From: Propionivibrio hellwigii
Lineage (GTDB): Bacteria > Pseudomonadota > Gammaproteobacteria > Burkholderiales > Rhodocyclaceae
Length of the DNA stretch: 64,000 nucleotides
Direction of reading: 5' to 3'
Assembly (NCBI RefSeq): GCF_041770905.1
Contig: NZ_JBEUWX010000002.1
Span: 682,001-746,000, forward strand
The notes under the pieces: model-generated
The model's input: the letters and a program-made list of their open reading frames with translations, nothing else
What the model was told of the DNA's origin: nothing
The model's database searches: none
Shown here: positions 24,945-34,303 of the stretch, in pieces
Numbering within the stretch: position 1 is the stretch's first letter
Layout of the letters: every line of letters begins with the position of its first letter
Program-made: the position numbers and the translations under genes

Positions 24945-25634
24945 ATGCCAGCAACGCCGCCCTTACCCACTCCGCCGATTTGCCCCGCCGACGCCACGCC
25001 CGCTTCGGGCTTTACCCTCCTTTACGCCGACCGTTCGTTGCTCGCAGTCAGCAAACCGCCGCGCCTGCTGTCGGTACCCGGGCGCGGCGAAGACAAGCAG
25101 GACTGCCTCATCCGCCGCGTGCAGCAGGAATTTTCCGACGCCCTGATCGTCCACCGCCTCGATTACGACACTTCCGGCGTCCTTGTTCTGGCGCGCGGCG
25201 CCGATATGCATCGCCGGCTCAGCCGGCTGTTCCAGGATCGCAAGGTCGAAAAGCGTTACATCGCCCTCGTCAAGGGCCGTCCCACCCCGGCAAATGGCCG
25301 CATCGATTTGCCGCTTTGCGTTGACTGGCCCAACCGCCCACGACACATCGTCGATCCGGTCAATGGCAAGGCCGCGCTGACGTACTACCAGACGCTTGCC
25401 TACGATGCGCAAGGCAACGCTACACGCCTTGTGCTGACGCCGGAAACTGGCCGCACGCACCAGCTGCGCGTGCATATGCAGGCGATCGGCCATCCGATTC
25501 TCGGCGACCCGCTCTATGCCGGCCCAGCCGCGCTAGCCAAGGCGAGCCGCCTGTTGCTGCACGCCGAGTTTCTGGCTTTTACGCATCCGGTTACGCATAA
25601 ACCGATGCGCTTTCATTGTCCGGCAGGATTCTGA
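24945..25634 (+). CDS. rluA: RluA-family pseudouridine synthase
   Basis: Isomerises uridine to pseudouridine in RNA; RluA itself modifies 23S rRNA U746 and U32 of some tRNAs. 229 aa from the ATG at 24945, close to the usual RluA length, with no S4 domain. The catalytic motif is VHRLDYDTSGVLVLARG, with the aspartate nucleophile in HRLDxxTSG. RTHQLRVHMQAIGHPILGDPLY is the conserved C-terminal block. The frame is open further upstream into the spacer by the AT-rich gene, but only the short form is conserved in type. The first 15 residues are proline-rich. Confidence 0.88.
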   Translation: MPATPPLPTPPICPADATPASGFTLLYADRSLLAVSKPPRLLSVPGRGEDKQDCLIRRVQQEFSDALIVHRLDYDTSGVLVLARGADMHRRLSRLFQDRKVEKRYIALVKGRPTPANGRIDLPLCVDWPNRPRHIVDPVNGKAALTYYQTLAYDAQGNATRLVLTPETGRTHQLRVHMQAIGHPILGDPLYAGPAALAKASRLLLHAEFLAFTHPVTHKPMRFHCPAGF

Positions 25635-25727
25635 CGCCCTAAACGTCAGGGCCGGTAGAGGCAGGGGCACATCCGTCCAATCTAACCCAGTCCAGGCGAT
25701 GCCCCCGGCGCCATCAACAAACGCCGG

Positions 25728-27128
25728 CTAATCCAACGCGGCAAGCGCTGCCGGCAATCTGGCCAGCGGCGGATTTTGGGCGAAATATTTGCGGATACCG
25801 TTGAAAATCGACTGCGCCATTTTTTCCTGATAAGCGCTGTCGTTCAGTCGCTTTTCTTCTTCCGGATTGGAAATAAAGGCCGTTTCGACGAGGATCGACG
25901 GAATATCAGGCGCCTTGAGCACGGCAAAACCGGCCTGCTCGACGTGATTTTTGTGCAGCCGGTTAATCTGACCAATTTCCTTGAGGACAACACCGCCGAA
26001 TTTGAGACTGTCACTGATCGTTGCCGTCTGCGAAAGATCCAGCAGCGTGCGCGCCAGCATTGGATCCCTGTTGGCAGCAATGTTGACGCCACCGATCAAA
26101 TCGGCCTCATTTTCCTTTTGCGCCAGCCAGCGCGCAGCCGAACTCGATGCCCCATGCTCAGACAAGGCGAAAACCGACGAGCCGTTGGCGTCGGGACGGA
26201 TAAAAGCATCGGCATGAATGGAAAGAAACAAATCGGCACGAATACGCCGCGCCTTCTGCACACGCACATTCAGCGGTACAAAGTAATCGGTATCGCGCGT
26301 GAGCATGGCGCGCATATTCGGCTCATCGTCGATTTTCGACTTAAGCCGCTTGGCGATGGCCAGCGTCACATGCTTTTCATAGCTGCCCCGACTGCCTACG
26401 GCGCCGGGGTCTTCGCCACCATGACCGGGATCGATCATTATCGTCAACATCCGCCCGCCGCCTTTCTTGCGGCGTACGGTTTTTGGCGCATCACCCGATG
26501 CGCCGGCCTTATCGGTCGGAACGCCCGGTTTTCTCTCCCCTGTCGCGGAATCGCCCGCAGTTCCGGCGCTGGCGAGCGTTTCGTCTCCTGCCGTGTTCTC
26601 CGCCGGCGCCAGATCATCCGGCGTGTCATGCTTCTTGATCAGTTGCGACAGGAGATCGGGCGGTTCCAGGGGATACACGTCGAGCACCAGCCGGTAGCCG
26701 TACTGACCCACCGGCGGCAGCACGAACACCTGCGGCTTGACCTCATTCTTCAGTTCCATGACCAGACGCACGACGCCCGGTTTAAAACGGCCGGCACGCA
26801 GCAGTTTGATATTGGGGTCATCCGGTGAAATCTTGCCCGCCATGCTTTCCAGCACACTGTTGAACTCGACATTCTCCAGATCGACAACCAGACGGTGCGG
26901 GTCTTTGATCGTGAAATGCGTGAATTTAAGCGGTGCACGATGTTCGATCGTCACCCGCGTATAGTCGGCCGCCGGCCACACGCGCACAGCCACGACGCCG
27001 AAACCGCGCGAAACCGCCGCACGGCCGAATGGCGTCACGGAAAAAAGGAGCGCCGCGCCGCCGACATGCAGCAGTTCACTGATCAGCTCGCGGCGCTTGA
27101 GTAACCGGCACGGAGGCTGCTCAGACAT
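25728..27128 (-). CDS. amiC: N-acetylmuramoyl-L-alanine amidase (AmiC type)
   Basis: Periplasmic peptidoglycan amidase used for septum splitting (466 aa). The N-terminus has a twin-arginine-like signal (KRRELISELLHVGGAALLF), fitting the Tat export known for E. coli AmiC. An AMIN domain (about 45-150) targets it to the septum. A variable Ala/Asp/Gly linker (about 165-225) precedes the zinc-dependent Amidase_3 domain (230-450): TIMIDPGHGGEDPGA, the ADLFLSIHADAF histidine, and SILVETAFISNPEEE with the catalytic glutamate. Its 5' end overlaps tsaE by 46 bases, so they are translated from one mRNA. Confidence 0.95.
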   Translation of the reverse strand: MSEQPPCRLLKRRELISELLHVGGAALLFSVTPFGRAAVSRGFGVVAVRVWPAADYTRVTIEHRAPLKFTHFTIKDPHRLVVDLENVEFNSVLESMAGKISPDDPNIKLLRAGRFKPGVVRLVMELKNEVKPQVFVLPPVGQYGYRLVLDVYPLEPPDLLSQLIKKHDTPDDLAPAENTAGDETLASAGTAGDSATGERKPGVPTDKAGASGDAPKTVRRKKGGGRMLTIMIDPGHGGEDPGAVGSRGSYEKHVTLAIAKRLKSKIDDEPNMRAMLTRDTDYFVPLNVRVQKARRIRADLFLSIHADAFIRPDANGSSVFALSEHGASSSAARWLAQKENEADLIGGVNIAANRDPMLARTLLDLSQTATISDSLKFGGVVLKEIGQINRLHKNHVEQAGFAVLKAPDIPSILVETAFISNPEEEKRLNDSAYQEKMAQSIFNGIRKYFAQNPPLARLPAALAALD

Positions 27129-27634
27129 TGCCGCCCCGCTGTACTATAGGCATGCAGCACAAGCCGGCGCCCATCCGCCGGGCGGCTTTCCGGCACGGTT
27201 TCTCCGGCAAAATGGAAAGCAATGCGCAGATCAGCCGCAGGCACGTAAGCAGCCGCCTTGTCCGGCCATTCGACCAGACAGACGGTATCGTCGCGGAAAT
27301 ATTCACCCAAGCCGGCATCTTCAAACTCACTTGGATCATTGAATCTATAAAAATCAAAGTGGTACAAGTATAATCTCGAAACAACATAAAATTCAACCAA
27401 TGTGTAAGTGGGGCTTTTGACCGGTCCTTCGTATCCCAGGCTACGTAACACGGCGCGTGCCAGCGTCGTTTTGCCAGCGCCGAGATCGCCGTCGAACCAG
27501 ACCACCATGCCCGGCGTCAATAACGGCCCCAATGCCCATCCGAACGCCTGCGTCGCCGCTTCATCCGGCAGAGGCAGCGTTAATGCTGCTGCCGGCGTCT
27601 GTCCATTTTCCACACTCTTGGTTTCTGCGTTCAT
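27083..27634 (-). CDS. tsaE: tRNA t6A biosynthesis ATPase TsaE
   Basis: P-loop ATPase supporting TsaB/TsaD in threonylcarbamoyl-adenosine formation at A37 of ANN-decoding tRNAs. 183 aa. Walker A is DGDLGAGKTTLARAV near 48-62, followed by KSPTYTLVEFY (switch region) and HFDFYRF, all diagnostic. The C-terminal 30 residues, encoded where the frame overlaps amiC, are not conserved in character. The tsaE-amiC order, divergent from queG, is common in betaproteobacteria. Confidence 0.95.
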   Translation of the reverse strand: MNAETKSVENGQTPAAALTLPLPDEAATQAFGWALGPLLTPGMVVWFDGDLGAGKTTLARAVLRSLGYEGPVKSPTYTLVEFYVVSRLYLYHFDFYRFNDPSEFEDAGLGEYFRDDTVCLVEWPDKAAAYVPAADLRIAFHFAGETVPESRPADGRRLVLHAYSTAGRQCLSSLRAGYSSAAS

Positions 27635-28094
27635 TTGTTTTTACCGTTTCGCCTGCCTTCTGGTTTTATCCATTCTCACGGGTATTACATGATCGGCTTT
27701 TTAGCCCATTGTTACCATTCTCACCATTGTCACACGAAGCCGCACGAGTTTTTTCGGAGTTTCGGCAGTAAAGGGACGATTCATTGAGATCGACGATGCC
27801 ATCAAAGCAAACAGACGCTTCCCCCTTCAGCAACCGCGTATTTTAAGCAGATCCAAGCAGAACCATTTTGCCAGCCATGCCGACCATTGGGTGATAAGTT
27901 ATTTTTGAGCCGCGCGCGCCATTAATCACCTAACGATCATCTCGTTCAACAGATGAATCGGCACGCCATATGCCCAAGCATTTTGCACGCAAGTTTGTAC
28001 CGCCTGGAACGAAGTCCCTTCACGCAAATGACCGGATTGCTGCCTCATCGTCTTTCTCAGAAATTGCCCTCTATTTTTTCAGCATTTCCGGGCT
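27635..28094. other. Divergent promoter region between tsaE and queG
   Basis: 460 bases, longer than a typical divergent promoter. It holds short ATTGTTACCATTCTCACCATTGT-like near-repeats at 27700-27735, a possible 40-codon frame on the minus strand (27926-28048) and little else that I can support. Confidence 0.35.
27926..28048 (-). CDS. Possible orphan 40-codon reading frame
   Basis: Reads MRQQSGHLREGTSFQAVQTC and ends WAYGVPIHLLNEMIVR. Composition and ending look more protein-like than most chance frames here, and GAGAAAG precedes the ATG. It could be a small gene or a remnant of a larger one, but I recognise no family and there is no neighbouring partner. Low confidence. Confidence 0.2.
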   Translation of the reverse strand: MRQQSGHLREGTSFQAVQTCVQNAWAYGVPIHLLNEMIVR

Positions 28095-29447
28095 ATGATG
28101 CCGCCTATGCATGAAAACGACGCCTCACCCGCAGATGTTCCGCACGCCGCACGCCGCGCAAACCCAGCGGCCACAGCACCGGCCAAAATCCGCACGGCAT
28201 TTTGTTGGGATGCTCTGGCGCAGGCCATCAAAAAACAGGCGCAAGTACTGGGTTTTAGCGGCGTCGGCATCGCCCCCGCTTCCCTTCCGGAACAGGCGCG
28301 GGAACAACTGGCGCACTGGCTGGCGCGCGGTCACCACGGCGGCATGGATTATATGGCCAGACACACCGGGCTACGTGGCGATCCAAATGCACTGCTACCC
28401 GGCACGCTGACCGTTATTTCCCTACGCCTGCCTTACTGGCCGCAATCCGGCGCACTCACGGAAAACGACCCAGGCGCAGCCACCGGGCGCGGTAATGCCG
28501 GCGAGCCCGAGGGTACAAGCGAAAGCATGGATGGCGATGCAAATGGCAGCCTAAGAAACGCCCTATGCCTCCCCCCGCAAGGCGAACGGAAGAACCTGTC
28601 GGGAAACGCGCCAGTGAACTTCCCGGAAGACGCTCCGAACGACCCGGTTGCCCGAACAGCCTGGATTTCCCGCTACGCCCGCGGCCGCGACTACCACAAG
28701 ATCGTGCGCGCGCGTCTGCAAAAACTGGCCAACTTCATTGCCACCGCGCTGCACACCGAGATGCCGGAATTCCCATTCATCTACCGCGTTTTTTCCGATT
28801 CCGCACCGGTCATGGAAACCGAATTTGCCCAACGCGCCGGCATTGGCTGGCGCGGCAAACATACGCTGACTTTAACGCGCACCGGCTCCTGGCATTTTCT
28901 CGGCGAACTCTATACTAACCTGCCGCTACCGGCCGACCCGCCTGCGGCCGACCACTGCGGCGACTGCCGGCGCTGTCTCGACGCCTGTCCGACGGGTGCC
29001 ATTACCGCACCGTATGAACTCGACGCGCGCCGCTGCATCTCTTACCTGACCATTGAGCTTTCCGGCGCTATTCCGCCCGAGCTGCGGCCGCTGATCGGCA
29101 ACCGCATCTATGGTTGCGACGACTGCCAAACCGTTTGCCCCTGGAACCGCTTTGCCCGCCAGGGCGACCCGGCCTTTGCCGCGCGCACAGGCCTGACGGA
29201 CGCGCCGCTTGAGGCATTATTTGCCTGGACCCGGGAAATCTTTGAAGCCCGGCTGGCCGGCAGCCCGATCCGCCGTATAGGCCACGAGCGCTGGCTGCGC
29301 AACCTCGCCGTCGCGATGGGCAACGCGCCGCCCAATCCGAACCTGCAAGCCGCCCTGCGCAGCCGGCAGAACGACCCTTCGCCGTTGGTCCGCGAACACG
29401 TCGCTTGGGCGCTGGCGCGACAGCAGTGCACAAAAAATTCAGGATAG
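28095..29447 (+). CDS. queG: Epoxyqueuosine reductase
   Basis: Cobalamin- and iron-sulfur-dependent enzyme for the last step of queuosine synthesis in tRNA (reduction of epoxyqueuosine). 450 aa versus about 350-380 normally. Two 4Fe-4S motifs are present: CGDCRRCLDACPTGA (C288, C291, C294, C298) and CDDCQTVCPW (C341, C344, C348). The C-terminal HEAT-like region ends with SPLVREHVAWALARQ. The extra length is mostly residues 118-188, a Gly/Asn/Asp/Pro-rich insertion after RLPYWP, plus a 30-residue N-terminal extension. ATGs at 28095 and 28098 are equivalent. Confidence 0.93.
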   Translation: MMPPMHENDASPADVPHAARRANPAATAPAKIRTAFCWDALAQAIKKQAQVLGFSGVGIAPASLPEQAREQLAHWLARGHHGGMDYMARHTGLRGDPNALLPGTLTVISLRLPYWPQSGALTENDPGAATGRGNAGEPEGTSESMDGDANGSLRNALCLPPQGERKNLSGNAPVNFPEDAPNDPVARTAWISRYARGRDYHKIVRARLQKLANFIATALHTEMPEFPFIYRVFSDSAPVMETEFAQRAGIGWRGKHTLTLTRTGSWHFLGELYTNLPLPADPPAADHCGDCRRCLDACPTGAITAPYELDARRCISYLTIELSGAIPPELRPLIGNRIYGCDDCQTVCPWNRFARQGDPAFAARTGLTDAPLEALFAWTREIFEARLAGSPIRRIGHERWLRNLAVAMGNAPPNPNLQAALRSRQNDPSPLVREHVAWALARQQCTKNSG

Positions 29448-29531
29448 GGAATGACGCCCTGACCCGCGTGCCTAGCTGATGCCCGTAGAAGCCACGGGCA
29501 GACGCCCCGACTACCCTCGGAGCAAAGAACT

Positions 29532-30470
29532 TCAAGCGCTGATCGAAACAGAATCTGTCGCAATCGTGGCGACAGGCCGCGCCGGATCGCTGCACCATTC
29601 GCTCCACGAGCCGGGATACAGGCGGGCGCCATGCAAACCGGCAATTTCAAGCGCCAGCAGATTGTGGCAGGCAGAAACGCCCGAACCACATTGCATGACG
29701 ACCTGTTCGGGCGGCATACTGGCAAACAGGGCAAGAAATTCACAGCGTAATTCGGCGGCCGGGCGAAAGCGCCCGGAAGCATTGAGGTTCTCCTTGAAGC
29801 AGCGATTGCGTGCGCCAGGGATATGGCCACCGACGGGATCCATCGTTTCATTCTCACCACGAAAGCGGTCAGCGCTGCGTGCATCGACCACCAGAAAATC
29901 CCGCCGCTTGATATTGCTCAGCACCTCATCGGCACTCACCGTCCACCGGCTAGGTTCAGGCTGCACATACTCGAACCGCACAGACTCAGCCTCGGGAAGC
30001 GTGCGTGTCAGCGGCAGCCCCTCGCCCATCCAGGCCTTGAACCCGCCGTCGAGCAGCGCGACCTTCTCGTGCCCAAGCCAGCGCAGCATCCACCACAAGC
30101 GGCCGGCGACCATGCCTTCCGCATCGTCATAAACAACAACCTGCGTCTGCCGCGTAATCCCAATAGCACCGAGCTTCGCCGCCAGTGTTTGCGGTTCCGG
30201 CAGAGGATGGCGGCCATTGTGGCCATTTTTCGCGCCGGACAGATCACGGTCAAGATGCATGAAAAATGCACCCGGCAGATGCCCCTCGGCATACGCCCGC
30301 TCACCATAGTCGGGATCGGAAAGCTGATGGCGGCAGTCAATGATGCGCCAGCCGGTATCGTTCAGATGCGCGGCCAGCGTGGCGCAGTCGACCAGCGGCG
30401 AGTCCGGCGCCGGCCGGCATTGTCCATGTGCACCGGAGACCTCGCGGAAACCATTCTTGAAATCGGTCAT
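29532..30470 (-). CDS. sseA: Rhodanese-type sulfurtransferase (3-mercaptopyruvate type)
   Basis: Two tandem rhodanese domains (312 aa). The active-site loop CGSGVSA has its cysteine at about 261 (MQCGSGVSAC), matching mercaptopyruvate sulfurtransferase (CGSGVTA) rather than thiosulfate rhodanese. The N-terminal inactive domain has RIIDCRHQLSDPDYGERAY and HLPGAFFMHLDRDLSG; the second has VVDARSADRFRGE and HIPGARNRCF. The ATG at 30470 directly follows the stop of the STAS-like gene (TGAGATG), so the two are coupled. Confidence 0.9.
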   Translation of the reverse strand: MTDFKNGFREVSGAHGQCRPAPDSPLVDCATLAAHLNDTGWRIIDCRHQLSDPDYGERAYAEGHLPGAFFMHLDRDLSGAKNGHNGRHPLPEPQTLAAKLGAIGITRQTQVVVYDDAEGMVAGRLWWMLRWLGHEKVALLDGGFKAWMGEGLPLTRTLPEAESVRFEYVQPEPSRWTVSADEVLSNIKRRDFLVVDARSADRFRGENETMDPVGGHIPGARNRCFKENLNASGRFRPAAELRCEFLALFASMPPEQVVMQCGSGVSACHNLLALEIAGLHGARLYPGSWSEWCSDPARPVATIATDSVSISA

Positions 30471-30471
30471 C

Positions 30472-30834
30472 TCAGAGCCCCTGCAACCAGGCCGAAGCCT
30501 CTGCATCATCGTTGCAAACGCGCATTTCGGCACCTACAAAAACATCTATCAGCCAGGCGCTCCAGGCAACCCACTGGCTGTCCGTCACGACAGCAATCCG
30601 CCGAAAATCACCAGAGTGGGCGCGCGCAAAAACGATGTCTTCCCACGCCACATCGAGCGTCACGCTGGTCATTTCACGCAGATCGAAAAGCAGATCGGGC
30701 GGCCCCTCAGCATGAACGGCCGCCAGTGCCGCCGCCTCGAACTCCTGATAGTCAGCCAGCGTGAATTCTCCGTAAATGTTGACTTGCACCAACCTTGGCG
30801 AATGCTGAACCACAATCATGGCGATCTCCTTCAT
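30472..30834 (-). CDS. STAS/SpoIIAA-like protein
   Basis: Small cytoplasmic protein (120 aa from the ATG at 30834; ATG at 30819 is also possible) of the SpoIIAA-like type: LVQVNIYGEFTLADYQEFEA, LLFDLREMTSVTLDVAWEDI and RIAVVTDSQWVAWSAWL follow the alternating strand/helix pattern. A phosphorylatable serine as in true anti-anti-sigma factors is not obvious. Role unknown; it is encoded directly upstream of, and coupled to, the sulfurtransferase. Confidence 0.7.
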   Translation of the reverse strand: MKEIAMIVVQHSPRLVQVNIYGEFTLADYQEFEAAALAAVHAEGPPDLLFDLREMTSVTLDVAWEDIVFARAHSGDFRRIAVVTDSQWVAWSAWLIDVFVGAEMRVCNDDAEASAWLQGL

Positions 30835-31108
30835 CGCATATTTTCTTGCGTATCCAGAATCAAGTTTAGCACCCTCCCGATTGCTCACTTTGCGCCATAT
30901 TGCATCGCCGTACAGTACGCAAACGGTGCGCTTGGGGGATAGCGCGCGGAATCATGAGACATGCGTGAGGAAAAAGCGCGCAAAGCGTGTAAACTTCACC
31001 CGTTTTCCGTTGGTTTTACCGGCATATCCATACAATTTTACAAAGGGACGGCAGCGCCAATAAACACTGCTTTTCTACGACCTTGTGTTGATTCATTCGA
31101 GTGTGCTT

Positions 31109-31396
31109 ATGGCAAAAAATACTTCGGCATCCGCCAGAGAACCCCAGGATACGCACGATGCCAACGATTTACCGGACATCACCGGGCTGAAATTCGAGGC
31201 AGCGCTTGCCGAACTGGAACAACTGGTGCGCAGTATGGAAGACGGCCGCCTGCCACTCGAAGAATCCATCGCCGCTTACCGGCGCGGCAGCACACTGCTC
31301 AATCACTGCCAGCATCTTCTGCAGGATGCCGAACACAAAATCCAGGTGCTTGAAAACGGAGCGCTGCGCGACTTCGATGCGCGCGGAGAGGCATAA
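31109..31396 (+). CDS. xseB: Exodeoxyribonuclease VII small subunit
   Basis: Small helical subunit (95 aa from 31109) that binds XseA and controls its nuclease activity. LKFEAALAELEQLVRSMEDGRLPLEESIAAYRRG and CQHLLQDAEHKIQVL are the conserved helices. Its stop overlaps the ispA start (TAATG), the usual xseB-ispA-dxs arrangement. A GTG eight codons earlier (31085) is also in frame; neither start has a strong ribosome-binding site. xseA is not in the window. Confidence 0.93.
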   Translation: MAKNTSASAREPQDTHDANDLPDITGLKFEAALAELEQLVRSMEDGRLPLEESIAAYRRGSTLLNHCQHLLQDAEHKIQVLENGALRDFDARGEA

Positions 31397-32325
31397 TGAA
31401 TACGTCCGTGAACACGTCCGGCCATCTTTCTTTCTCCGACCTTTCTTTTCCTGACTGGATGCGGTATGTGCAGGCGCAGACGGAGGTCGCGCTCGACCGC
31501 CTGCTGCCCACGGCCGATACAACGCCCGCACATCTTCATCAGGCCATGCGCTACGCCTGCCTGGGCGGCGGCAAACGGATTCGCCCGTTGCTCGCCTTTG
31601 CCGCCGGCGAATTGTCCGCCGCGCCGGTAACGCGGCTGGAAACCGTTGCCTGCGCTGTCGAATGCATTCACGCTTACTCGCTCGTACACGACGACCTGCC
31701 CTGCATGGACGATGACGTACTGCGCCGCGGTCAGCCGACCTGCCATGTCAAATTCGGTGAGGCAACGGCACTGCTTGTCGGCGACAGCCTGCAATCATTG
31801 GCTTTTGAACTGCTGGCACACCCCCTGTCCGACGATCCGCAAATCCAGCTTCGTCAGACGTTTCTTCTGGCGCAGGCCAGCGGTTCGCGCGGCATGGCCG
31901 GCGGACAGGCCATCGATCTGGACGCAGTAGGCAAGGCGTTGAACCCGCAGGAACTGGAACAGATGCATACGCTCAAAACGGGCGCTTTGATACGCGCCGC
32001 CGTCCTGCTGGGGGCACTGTGCGGTGATCCGCCCGATGAAACGGCGCTGGCGAGGCTCGATCGTTTTGCCGCCTCGGCCGGCCTGCTGTTCCAGGTGATT
32101 GATGACATGCTCGACTGTACGGCCAATACGACGACTCTGGGCAAAACCGCCGGCAAGGATGCCGCCGCCGACAAACCGACCTACGTCAGCCTACTCGGTC
32201 TGGCAGGCGCGCGCGATCTGGCGGAACAACTCCAAACGCAAGCGGTGTCGGCGCTGAAGCCCTTTGGCGAAAAGGCACGCCGGCTGACCGAACTGACCGA
32301 TTTTTTCGTCCGCCGGGAATTCTAG
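31396..32325 (+). CDS. ispA: Farnesyl diphosphate synthase (IspA family)
   Basis: Builds farnesyl-PP from IPP and DMAPP for undecaprenyl-PP and quinones. 309 aa. The first aspartate-rich motif is HDDLPCMDDDVLRRG, with the DDxxxxD spacing of bacterial FPP synthases; the second is QVIDDMLD. GGGKRIRPLL is the conserved basic segment. It overlaps xseB by one base and is followed by dxs after about 107 bases. Confidence 0.95.
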   Translation: MNTSVNTSGHLSFSDLSFPDWMRYVQAQTEVALDRLLPTADTTPAHLHQAMRYACLGGGKRIRPLLAFAAGELSAAPVTRLETVACAVECIHAYSLVHDDLPCMDDDVLRRGQPTCHVKFGEATALLVGDSLQSLAFELLAHPLSDDPQIQLRQTFLLAQASGSRGMAGGQAIDLDAVGKALNPQELEQMHTLKTGALIRAAVLLGALCGDPPDETALARLDRFAASAGLLFQVIDDMLDCTANTTTLGKTAGKDAAADKPTYVSLLGLAGARDLAEQLQTQAVSALKPFGEKARRLTELTDFFVRREF

Positions 32326-32432
32326 AATTCTAAATTTCTGGCAGACCAACATCTTTCCTACGTCAAAACCGAGTCGTCATTGCCCTATCACCCGATTGAC
32401 TAACGACCTACCTTCAGCCCGATATCGATTCC

Positions 32433-34292
32433 ATGACCGCCTATCCATTGCTCGACACCATCCGGCACCCCGCGCAACTGCGTGCGCTGGATCGCAAGCA
32501 GCTACCGCAGCTAGCTGAAGAGCTGCGTAATTTTCTCGTCGACTCGGTCTCGCGCACCGGCGGGCATCTGTCGTCGAATCTCGGCACTGTCGAGCTGACG
32601 ATCGCGCTGCATTACGTCTTCAACACGCCGGAAGATCGCTTAGTCTGGGATGTCGGCCACCAGACTTACGCGCACAAAGTGCTGACCGGCCGCCGCGAAG
32701 GCATGGCCAGGCTGCGCATGTACGGCGGCGTATCGGGATTTCCCAAGCGCAGCGAAAGCGAGTTCGATGCCTTTGGTGTCGGCCATTCCTCTACGTCGAT
32801 TTCAGCGGCGCTCGGCATGGCGATCGCCGCCAGGCTCAAAGGTGAGGAACGGCACACCATCGCCGTTATCGGCGACGGCGCCATGTCCGCCGGACAAGCT
32901 TTCGAGGCGCTCAATAACGCTGGCATTGCCAACGTGGACATGCTCGTCGTCCTCAACGACAACGATATGTCGATCTCCCGCCCGGTCGGTGCGCTCAACA
33001 AGTATCTGGCACGCATCCTGTCGGGCAACGCCTTCAACGCCGCCCGCCGCGCCGGCGAAAAGGTCTTGTCAGTTTCACCCTCGCTGCTCGAATTTGCCAA
33101 TCGCGTCGAAGGCCACGTCAAAGGCCTGCTGACGCCGGGCACGCTATTTGAGGAACTCGGATTCAACTATATCGGCCCGATTGACGGGCATGATCTCGAC
33201 TCCCTCATTCCCACGCTGCAAAACCTGCAAAAGCTCAAGGGACGGCAGTTTCTGCATGTGCTTACGCGCAAGGGACAAGGCTACAAGCTGGCCGAATCCG
33301 ACCCAATTCTGTATCACGGCGTTTCCCGCTTCCAGCCCGAGGTCGGCATCGTCGATAACGCCGCAGAGGCTAAACCGAGTTTCGCCCGGATTTTTGGCGA
33401 CTGGTTATGCGACATGGCTGCAGCCGATTCGAGACTCGTCGCCATCACGCCGGCTATGTGCGAAGGTTCGGGCATGACGGCTTTTGCAGACCGTTATCCA
33501 GAACGCTTCTACGATGTCGGCATTGCTGAGCAGCATGCCGTGACTTTTGCCGCCGGCCTGGCCTGTGAAGGACTAAAACCGGTCGTCGCTATTTATTCGA
33601 CTTTTCTCCAGCGCGGCTACGACCAACTGCTGCACGATGTGGCCCTGCAAAACCTGCCGGTCGTCTTTGCCATCGATCGCGGCGGTCTCGTCGGCGCCGA
33701 CGGACCAACGCATCATGGCGCATTCGACCTCTCCTATCTGACCTGCATCCCAAATATGGTCATCATGACGCCGTCCGATGAAAATGAATGCCGCCGCATG
33801 CTGACCACCGCCTATCGGCAGGATGCGCCCTGCGCTGTGCGCTATCCGCGCGGTGCCGGCACCGGCGCGCCGATTGACCAATCGCTCGGAGAACTGCCGC
33901 TCGGCAAGGGACTCATCCGCCGTAAGGGGCACAAGTTCGCCCTGCTGGCTTTCGGCAGCGTACTGGCATCGGCGCTCACGGCCGCAGAAACGCTCGATGC
34001 CACCGTTGCCGACATGCGTTTCGTCAAACCCATCGATCAGGCGCTGATTATCGAACTGGCGCGGGAACATTCTCTGCTTGTCAGCATCGAAGAGAACGCG
34101 CTGATCGGCGGCGCCGGCGCCGAAGTTGCACGCACGCTTGAAAATGCGGAATGTGCAGTCCGCTTCTTCCGTCTCGGCCTGCCCGACCGCTTCATTGAAC
34201 ACGGCGACCAGGCGCAGCTACTAGCCGACGCCGGTCTCGACGCAGACGGCATCATCCGCACGGTTAATGCGCATTTCCAACCTTCCCAATAA
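32433..34292 (+). CDS. dxs: 1-deoxy-D-xylulose-5-phosphate synthase
   Basis: Thiamine-PP enzyme condensing pyruvate and glyceraldehyde-3-phosphate, the first and flux-controlling step of the MEP isoprenoid route. 619 aa, standard length. The TPP-binding motif is GDGAMSAGQAFEALNNAG ... NDNDMSIS. The transketolase central domain has YDVGIAEQHAVTFAAGLA (with the catalytic glutamate) and IDRGGLVGADGPTHHG. It works with ispA next door and with ispG at 51 kb. Confidence 0.98.
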   Translation: MTAYPLLDTIRHPAQLRALDRKQLPQLAEELRNFLVDSVSRTGGHLSSNLGTVELTIALHYVFNTPEDRLVWDVGHQTYAHKVLTGRREGMARLRMYGGVSGFPKRSESEFDAFGVGHSSTSISAALGMAIAARLKGEERHTIAVIGDGAMSAGQAFEALNNAGIANVDMLVVLNDNDMSISRPVGALNKYLARILSGNAFNAARRAGEKVLSVSPSLLEFANRVEGHVKGLLTPGTLFEELGFNYIGPIDGHDLDSLIPTLQNLQKLKGRQFLHVLTRKGQGYKLAESDPILYHGVSRFQPEVGIVDNAAEAKPSFARIFGDWLCDMAAADSRLVAITPAMCEGSGMTAFADRYPERFYDVGIAEQHAVTFAAGLACEGLKPVVAIYSTFLQRGYDQLLHDVALQNLPVVFAIDRGGLVGADGPTHHGAFDLSYLTCIPNMVIMTPSDENECRRMLTTAYRQDAPCAVRYPRGAGTGAPIDQSLGELPLGKGLIRRKGHKFALLAFGSVLASALTAAETLDATVADMRFVKPIDQALIIELAREHSLLVSIEENALIGGAGAEVARTLENAECAVRFFRLGLPDRFIEHGDQAQLLADAGLDADGIIRTVNAHFQPSQ

Positions 34293-34303
34293 TAGGACAC
34301 GCA

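Noticed and set aside
25776..26828. 350-codon plus-strand frame
   Set aside because: Antisense of amiC without any recognisable motif.
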